Assembly (NCBI RefSeq): GCF_012641185.1
Contig: NZ_JAAXLK010000013.1
Location: 18,396 to 82,395, forward strand
Direction: 5' to 3'
Source of the DNA: Levilactobacillus tujiorum
GTDB lineage: Bacteria > Bacillota > Bacilli > Lactobacillales > Lactobacillaceae
DNA: 64,000 nt
The notes under the pieces were generated by a model that was not told where the DNA came from, made no database searches, and saw only the letters and a list, made by a program, of their open reading frames with translations. The position numbers were made by a program, and so were the translations under genes. This document shows positions 59,272 through 64,000 of this stretch, in pieces; position 1 is the first letter of the stretch; each line of letters starts with the position of its first letter.

Positions 59272-59289
59272 GAAGTATAAGTTGAAATA

Positions 59290-59333
59290 AAAAGACCATC
59301 CCAACGGAAAAAATTCCAAAGGGATGGTCTTTT
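59290..59333. terminator. Bidirectional terminator
   Basis: AAAGACCATCCC pairs with GGGATGGTCTTT; A and T tracts flank it. It lies between convergent genes. Confidence 0.92.
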
Positions 59334-59336
59334 AGA

Positions 59337-60155
59337 TTACTTAAAATCGCGCTCCATAGCGGCCCAATGATTGACTGGACCGAATTTGTGGCCAACTTCA
59401 ATGGGGGAGCCAATTGCCGCATTAACGAATTGCTTGGCAATTTCAATCGCGCGCTTCATGGGCGTGCCCTTAGCCAATTCGGCGGTGATGCAGGCGGACA
59501 GCGAATCGCCGGTACCGTTGACCCGGTCAGTTTGGTGATAAGGTTCACTTAGCCAGAAGTGTTCGCCGGATGCCAGCAAGACGAAATCCTTTACGACTGC
59601 TTGATGGGGATCGGCGTGACTGCCCTTGGCGATAATGTTCTTAGCACCCATATCTTGTAGTTTGTGGGCCGCCGCTTCCATGTCGGCTTCCGTCGTGATG
59701 TTCATTTCCGCGATTTTCTCGACTTCAAAAAAGTTCGGCGTCAGGACGGTTGCCAGTGGAATTAAATGAGTTCGGAGCGTGTTAAACGCGCTTTCTTCGA
59801 GGAGTTGATTGCCATGCTTCGTCATGATCACGGGATCAACCACTAACGGACCGTAGTCGGCGGCTTGGTAATTCTTCACGACCGTGTTGATCAATTCGGA
59901 ATCGGCAAGCATCCCGGTCTTCGCGGCCCGAATGTGGTAATCGTCCGCGAGATCCTTAAACTCCTGGTCGATGAAATCCGTGGGCATGGGCACGCTGGCG
60001 TGAATGCCGTAAGAATTGCCGGCGACACAGGCCGTCATCACGGAAGCGCCGTAAACGTGACGCGCAAAAAAGGTGTGCAGGTCGGCCTGCATGCCGGCGC
60101 TACCATCGCTGTCTGAGCCCGCAATGGTCAGGGCTTGTGGGTATGAATTTACCAT
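59337..60155 (-). CDS. Pyridoxine/hydroxymethylpyrimidine kinase
   Basis: The 272-residue ribokinase-fold protein has ALTIAGSDSDGSAGMQADL, VVDPVIMTKHGNQLL, ILT-type PNFFEVEKI and the catalytic NGTGDSLSACI motif. It belongs to the ThiD/PdxK group that phosphorylates HMP or pyridoxine. No thiamin genes are adjacent, so a pyridoxine kinase role is equally likely. ATG 60155 follows GGAGG. Confidence 0.9.
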   Translation of the reverse strand: MVNSYPQALTIAGSDSDGSAGMQADLHTFFARHVYGASVMTACVAGNSYGIHASVPMPTDFIDQEFKDLADDYHIRAAKTGMLADSELINTVVKNYQAADYGPLVVDPVIMTKHGNQLLEESAFNTLRTHLIPLATVLTPNFFEVEKIAEMNITTEADMEAAAHKLQDMGAKNIIAKGSHADPHQAVVKDFVLLASGEHFWLSEPYHQTDRVNGTGDSLSACITAELAKGTPMKRAIEIAKQFVNAAIGSPIEVGHKFGPVNHWAAMERDFK

Positions 60156-60314
60156 AGTCAATCGACCTCCGAAATCAATATTATAGTTTCCAGCATAGCA
60201 TAGACCACTGGAAAATGACGACTGCCACGTTCGATAAATTTATTCATAAGCGAAGGGGCCCCGGCAGGCCAACACAATTGGTGCTGGTTGCTAGGTTAAG
60301 TGAGGTGGTTAACG

Positions 60315-60422
60315 GTGACTGAATCCTCGCAAACGGGGGAGAAAGTGCGTAAGTTTAGAGCAAAGTTAGCAAACGAGATGGCAGTATTTAAGATTGAGGA
60401 AGTGAAAACGGATGAGACGTGA
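60315..60422 (+). CDS. Possible small coupled ORF, 35 residues
   Basis: GTG at 60315 follows GAGGTGG and opens a charged, helical 35-codon frame that overlaps the next start by eleven bases. It could be a small protein or a coupling leader. Support is limited to the ribosome binding site and overlap. Confidence 0.35.
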   Translation: MTESSQTGEKVRKFRAKLANEMAVFKIEEVKTDET

Positions 60423-60708
60423 ACAATTACGGGTGCTGGGGTGGAGCTTGGTTGGATTTGTGAGTAGTTGGTACGCGTTGATTGGCGCTGTTGACACAGT
60501 TTACCGCTGGATTTCCAACGAACCGCTCACTTTATTGTTCGGATTCGCGCTAACTGTGATAAGCTTAATAGGGTTGGTTTGGTCGAGCAGAAGGGGGCCG
60601 TGGTGGTGCCTAGTTCCGGTTACGGTGAGTGCGATTGCCGTGATACTGGGGTTAGTTGCCGACAGTACGCTCCTTTTGTTAGGACTGACTATTCCTGGTT
60701 TTTATTAA
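60412..60708 (+). CDS. Small membrane protein of unknown function
   Basis: The 98-residue protein has three hydrophobic segments and a basic N-terminus. The ribosome binding site is modest (GGAAGTG). It lies upstream of the cytosine deaminase gene and may share its transcript. No family is recognised. Confidence 0.65.
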   Translation: MRREQLRVLGWSLVGFVSSWYALIGAVDTVYRWISNEPLTLLFGFALTVISLIGLVWSSRRGPWWCLVPVTVSAIAVILGLVADSTLLLLGLTIPGFY

Positions 60709-60743
60709 TCTGATGAAAAAGTGTAGGAGGTAGGTTAACGCGC

Positions 60744-61982
60744 ATGTTAATTCAACAAGGTCTCATCGAAAACGCACAACAGCCACAGGATATTCGAATT
60801 GAGGACGGGAAGTTTACGGCAATTGCCGATCACTTAACGCCTAAGGATAATGAACAGGTGATCGATGCGCAGGGGAAATTAATTTTACCGCCATTTGTTG
60901 ATCCACACGTTCATTTGGACAGTACCATGACGGCGGGCGATCCTGAATGGAACCAGTCAGGGACCCTATTTGACGGTATTCGTATCTGGTCAGAACGCAA
61001 GAAGACGCTGAGCATTGAAGACGTTAAGACCCGTTCGCGGCAAGCGCTAGAACGTCAGGCGAGTCATGGGGTTCAGTTTGTCCGTTCGCATGTCGATGTT
61101 ACTGATCCTAACTTAACTGCGTTGAAAGCCTTGATTCAGGTTCGTGACGAGGTCAAAGACTTTATCGAATTACAACTGGTGGCTTTCCCGCAAGAAGGGA
61201 TTCTGTCATTTCCACATGGTAAGGAATTGATGGAACAAGCAGCCAAATTGGGCGTCGACGTGATTGGGGCGATTCCTCACTTTGAATTCACTCGGGAATA
61301 CAGTGTAGAATCCCTACACTTTGCCGTTGATTTGGCTCAAAAATACAGCAAGTTAGTCGACGCACACTGTGATGAAATTGATGATCCGGCTTCACGGGGA
61401 TTGGAAACTTTGGCGACGTTGGCCTTGGAAACTGGCTTGGGCGATCAAGTCACGGCCAGCCACACCACTGCCATGGGGTCTTACAACAATGCCTACGCCT
61501 ACAAGCTCATGCGTCTGTTGCAGATGTCACATATCAACATGATTTCTAACCCACTAATCAATACGCACTTGGGTGGCCGGTTCGATACGTATCCTAAGCG
61601 GCGTGGCTTGACGCGGGTTAAGGAACTCAATGCAGCTGGGGTTAACGTGGCATTTGGTGAAGATGACATCAAGGATCCTTGGTACCCAATGGGCGACGGA
61701 AATATGCTGGACGCTCTTCACATGGGAATCCACGTGACGCAGATGATGGGTTACGATGATATTATGGGGTCGTATAAGTTTGTCACAACCAATGGGGCTA
61801 AGGCCATGCACGTCAGTGATCACTATGGTATCGCAGAAGGCAAGCCAGCCAACTTGGTCATCATGAACAATGATAACTTCTACAACGCCTTGAACCAGCG
61901 CTCAGAAGTGCTGTACTCGATTCACCACGGAAAGGTCATCGTTAAGACTGATCCTAAGCAGGTTCACTTGAACTTACAGTAA
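60744..61982 (+). CDS. codA: Cytosine deaminase (amidohydrolase family)
   Basis: The 412-residue protein aligns with CodA. It has the metal-binding PHVHLDST, the second metal and base region HCDEIDD, ASHTTAMGSYNNAYAYKLM and GEDDIKDPWYPMGDGNML followed by ALHMGIHVTQMMGY. It converts cytosine to uracil for pyrimidine salvage. The E. coli GHDD motif is GEDD here. AGGAGG lies 13 bases before the ATG. The usual partner CodB is not adjacent, though an NCS1 permease is encoded at 22.2 kb. Confidence 0.92.
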   Translation: MLIQQGLIENAQQPQDIRIEDGKFTAIADHLTPKDNEQVIDAQGKLILPPFVDPHVHLDSTMTAGDPEWNQSGTLFDGIRIWSERKKTLSIEDVKTRSRQALERQASHGVQFVRSHVDVTDPNLTALKALIQVRDEVKDFIELQLVAFPQEGILSFPHGKELMEQAAKLGVDVIGAIPHFEFTREYSVESLHFAVDLAQKYSKLVDAHCDEIDDPASRGLETLATLALETGLGDQVTASHTTAMGSYNNAYAYKLMRLLQMSHINMISNPLINTHLGGRFDTYPKRRGLTRVKELNAAGVNVAFGEDDIKDPWYPMGDGNMLDALHMGIHVTQMMGYDDIMGSYKFVTTNGAKAMHVSDHYGIAEGKPANLVIMNNDNFYNALNQRSEVLYSIHHGKVIVKTDPKQVHLNLQ

Positions 61983-62013
61983 ATTAGCTGCGTTAAATAC
62001 GCTATAAAATAAG

Positions 62014-62056
62014 CATCACAACCTTGCCGTTGAAGCGGGGGTTGTGATGTTTTTAT
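62014..62056 (+). terminator. Terminator of codA
   Basis: A perfect CATCACAACC/GGTTGTGATG stem is followed by TTTTTA. Confidence 0.88.
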
Positions 62057-62064
62057 ATTAGTAA

Positions 62065-62144
62065 AAGCGAGGTTCGAGACCGTTCTGTGGCTCGGACCGG
62101 CCTTCCTACAGCGTTCCAGCTCAAATTTGGCGAACGGTAAGGCG
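62065..62144 (-). repeat. Structured intergenic repeat, copy D
   Basis: Read on the minus strand, this 80-base segment begins with 23 bases identical to 49228-49250 of copy A and stays alignable to its end. The internal hairpin keeps its loop (CCACAGAACGGT against CCAAAGAGCGGT), but the stem sequence changes on both sides. It lies between two terminators and has no gene. Confidence 0.7.
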
Positions 62145-62160
62145 ACCAGTCCCATCCAAA

Positions 62161-62203
62161 TAAAAAATCTTCCGGTCCCCGTGGTATCGGGGTTCGGAAG
62201 ATC
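62161..62203 (-). terminator. Terminator of the minus-strand gene at 62.2 kb
   Basis: ATCTTCCGAACCCCG pairs with CGGGGACCGGAAGAT on the minus strand and is followed by TTTTTT. Confidence 0.88.
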
Positions 62204-62217
62204 ATGATGCAACGATA

Positions 62218-62697
62218 TTACTTCTTAGATTTTGCGTGTTTTACTTTTTTAACGGTCGTTACGGTAACCGGCTTCGGTGCCGCAACGGGCTTTTTCTTTT
62301 CTTGGTGTTGCGCGCGCAGCTGATCCTTCAATGCTTCGATTTCAGTCACATGTGCTTCCTTCCAGCCTTGGTAAGAGCCTGCAGAATCAGTGTCATTGGG
62401 CTTCAGGCCAGTATTTAACCAGAAGCAAGCTTCGGACAAACTTGAGAAGTTATGAATCCACAAGGTTTGACCGTTATCAGAATCAAAGGCCACGTAGGAA
62501 CGGAAATGCTTCTTCAAAAAAGTATGCCGCCGAATCTTAAAGGCCTCACGCTTACGGGTTAACCGATAGTCTGGTAAGATATATTGGCCGGAGGGGGCCA
62601 GCTGTGGGAAACGTTCGTCACGTTGATCACGCTGGTCTTTAAGCATCGCGCGGGCTTGGTCGACGGTAATTATGGACGCATGGATTGGATTCTTCAT
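62218..62697 (-). CDS. Conserved-looking basic protein of unknown function
   Basis: The 159-residue protein has a soluble central part (HFRSYVAFDSDNGQTLWIHN) and a Lys/Ala/Val-rich tail ending KSKK that could bind nucleic acid. ATG 62697 follows AAGGGGG; TTG 62700 is less likely. No domain is recognised. Confidence 0.7.
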   Translation of the reverse strand: MKNPIHASIITVDQARAMLKDQRDQRDERFPQLAPSGQYILPDYRLTRKREAFKIRRHTFLKKHFRSYVAFDSDNGQTLWIHNFSSLSEACFWLNTGLKPNDTDSAGSYQGWKEAHVTEIEALKDQLRAQHQEKKKPVAAPKPVTVTTVKKVKHAKSKK

Positions 62698-62700
62698 CAA

Positions 62701-62973
62701 AAACCCCCTTAAAGATTTGGAAAATAAGTAAAAAAAGACAGTCTCCGACCATTACTCACACTTACTAGGTTAGCATAATCTAAAAGTTATGAAAACAATT
62801 TACACTTTAAAATTATCGATTTTTAAGGTTTGACGGGGTCAGGGGTTAAAAAAAGTTTTCAAGGTGCCAGTAAGGTTGGTATCGGCTTCATAAGCTTGGT
62901 AATGATGGATTTATTTAGAATGTGACAAACTATGGTAAACTAATTTAGATAAGGTCGAAAGCGAGGAATGAAT
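62701..62973. other. Divergent intergenic region
   Basis: This AT-rich stretch of 273 bases between the divergent basic-protein gene and rnhA has no gene, terminator or strong repeat that I can see. It should hold both promoters. Confidence 0.4.
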
Positions 62974-63840
62974 TTGGCACAGAAATACTATGCGGTTCGA
63001 CGCGGCCGTAAACCGGGAATCTATCGAACTTGGCCGGAAACTCAGGCACAGGTGACGGGCTTCTCCGGTGCACAGTACAAGAGCTTTACGACGGCGAGTG
63101 CCGCTGACGCCTTTATGAAAGGCCAGGCGAGTTCGGCGGGACAACGTCAAACGCAACCAACGGCCAGAACAGCCGGCACAACTGAATCACACGCGGACCC
63201 GGTAGTGATTACGGTCTATACGGATGGTGGCTCCCGGAACACGGGGAACGTGGCTGGCGGCCACGTTCGCACCGGTGATAAGGCCGCTTGGGCCTACCGT
63301 ATCGAGCTGCCCACCGAGGTGGTGACGGGGTCGGCTGGTGAATTTGGTGCCAGTAACAATCGAATGGAGATTATGGCCTTTCGCAATGCCTTACAGCGCT
63401 TGGTTGAGCTAGAGCAGACGCAGGTAAGCATTGAATTCGTGTTGGATTCGCAGTACGTCCTCAACGCAGTCACCAAGGGCTGGTTGGCAGGCTGGAAACG
63501 CCGCGGTTGGAAACGTAGCGCGGGGCCACTGGCTAACGCTGAATTATGGCAAGCTGTCGATCAGCTGTTGCCGCAATTTGCCCACTTGCGTTACCAATGG
63601 ACGAAGGGCCACGCGACTAATCAAGGTAATGTGTTCGTCGATCATTTGTTAAATGAGACGATGGATCAAATGGGACAGGAGCGCCACCAGACAGCGGTTC
63701 AACGGGAACCGTCCCAGGCGACTGCCGCCAAGGCTCCACAGGCTAAGGCAACGACACCGGAGGCCAAGCACACGACTACTGAGAAATCGGTAGCGGACAT
63801 TGCCAAAAGTCTCCGTGACCTACCGTTTCATGATCATTAA
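62974..63840 (+). CDS. rnhA: Ribonuclease H with N-terminal viroplasmin-like domain
   Basis: The 288-residue protein has an N-terminal hybrid-binding domain (KYYAVRRGRKPGIYRTWPE), a linker, then an RNase HI domain with VYTDGGSRNTGN, the Glu in NRMEIMAFRNAL, FVLDSQYV and the final Asp in NVFVDHLLN, and a basic Ala-rich tail. It cleaves RNA in RNA:DNA hybrids. I prefer TTG 62974 (eight bases after GAGGA) to ATG 62968, which abuts that site. Confidence 0.92.
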   Translation: MAQKYYAVRRGRKPGIYRTWPETQAQVTGFSGAQYKSFTTASAADAFMKGQASSAGQRQTQPTARTAGTTESHADPVVITVYTDGGSRNTGNVAGGHVRTGDKAAWAYRIELPTEVVTGSAGEFGASNNRMEIMAFRNALQRLVELEQTQVSIEFVLDSQYVLNAVTKGWLAGWKRRGWKRSAGPLANAELWQAVDQLLPQFAHLRYQWTKGHATNQGNVFVDHLLNETMDQMGQERHQTAVQREPSQATAAKAPQAKATTPEAKHTTTEKSVADIAKSLRDLPFHDH

Positions 63841-63892
63841 GGGTATAATGACAACTAGAGAAAATATGCGGATAATCTAATGGGGGAGACTA

Positions 63893-64000
63893 GGGACTGT
63901 CTGAAAACTAAAAATTCAGGTATAATCTGAGGAAAAACGAATCGAGGCATTCCGATGACAACACCTAAACGATACGAACTAGAAGATGCTCAGTGGGACC
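63893..64000 (+). mobile_element. IS5-like insertion sequence, left end (partial)
   Basis: A terminal-repeat-like sequence GGGACTGTCTGAAAAC begins near 63893, after CTA, as in many IS5-family elements. A TATAAT lies at 63921-63926, and a transposase start follows. The element continues beyond the window, so the right end and target duplication cannot be checked. Confidence 0.65.
63955..64000 (+). CDS. IS5-family transposase, N-terminus (partial)
   Basis: The ATG at 63955 opens a frame beginning with RYELEDAQWD a few residues in, the typical RYELTDxQW opening of IS5-group transposases. Only 15 codons are visible. Confidence 0.65.
   Translation, partial: MTTPKRYELEDAQWD

Noticed and set aside
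61964..62212. 82-codon minus-strand frame after codA
   Set aside because: It spans two terminators and repeat copy D and lacks a ribosome binding site.
1..64000. CRISPR arrays, prophage genes, rRNA operons or a replication origin
   Set aside because: No spaced direct-repeat array, phage structural genes, rRNA sequence or DnaA-box cluster was seen; the only mobile element recognised is the IS end at the right edge.

Overview
The window looks like a chromosomal segment of a heterofermentative lactobacillus, most likely Levilactobacillus (the L. brevis group). The evidence is a near-copy of the L. brevis R-specific alcohol dehydrogenase, Gram-positive ribosome binding sites, cre (CcpA) sites, a Met-type T-box, LPXTG anchoring, many secreted proteins of lactobacillus type and moderate GC. 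I ran no database search, so family calls rest on motifs I can read and on remembered family features.

Layout. 0-7.7 kb: end of a gene of unknown identity, carbamate kinase, R-ADH, a D-2-hydroxyacid dehydrogenase, two CrcB fluoride channels, an MFS transporter and a divergent PucR-type regulator, with four cre-like sites; this resembles a catabolite-controlled ureide or oxamate-type locus. 7.8-12.4 kb: an SDR with a MerR-type promoter, small proteins, an acetyltransferase, a deformylase-like protein, DUF1697 and a LysR regulator. 12.5-15 kb: a contiguous gallate decarboxylase set (lpdC, lpdB, lpdD). 15-18 kb: two secreted proteins, one a predicted ADP-ribosyltransferase, a broken small gene and an alpha/beta hydrolase. 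18.4-24.5 kb: tandem MFS exporters, an aldo/keto reductase, and an NCS1 permease plus PfkB kinase behind a long leader. 24.8-32.3 kb: an LPXTG adhesin, TetR, a MerR-cupin-CMD operon, and secreted GH8, GH25 and metalloprotease genes. 32.5-41.4 kb: tag, sbcDC, a bile-salt-hydrolase-like enzyme, a GNAT and a GH3 glucosidase. 41.4-47.4 kb: an OppA lipoprotein behind a cysteine-codon leader peptide and terminator, a degenerate second Tag, and a T-box-controlled metQNI. 47.5-64 kb: a DMT transporter, a phosphatase, a GcvH-like protein with lipoate ligase, a second OppA, a cluster-less MutY, a cold-shock protein, tRNA-Arg, a pyridoxine/HMP kinase, cytosine deaminase, a two-domain RNase H and the start of an IS5-like element.

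The most unusual features are non-coding. (1) A 34-codon leader ORF with four Cys codons, nested inverted repeats and a terminator precedes oppA. (2) A family of highly structured intergenic repeats has copies at about 3.3, 49.1-49.7, 52.1-52.4 and 62.1 kb. (3) A self-contained transcription unit of about 58 nt at 3.5 kb has a consensus promoter overlapped by a cre-like site. (4) Two distant loci share a 19-bp-spacer MerR-type operator.
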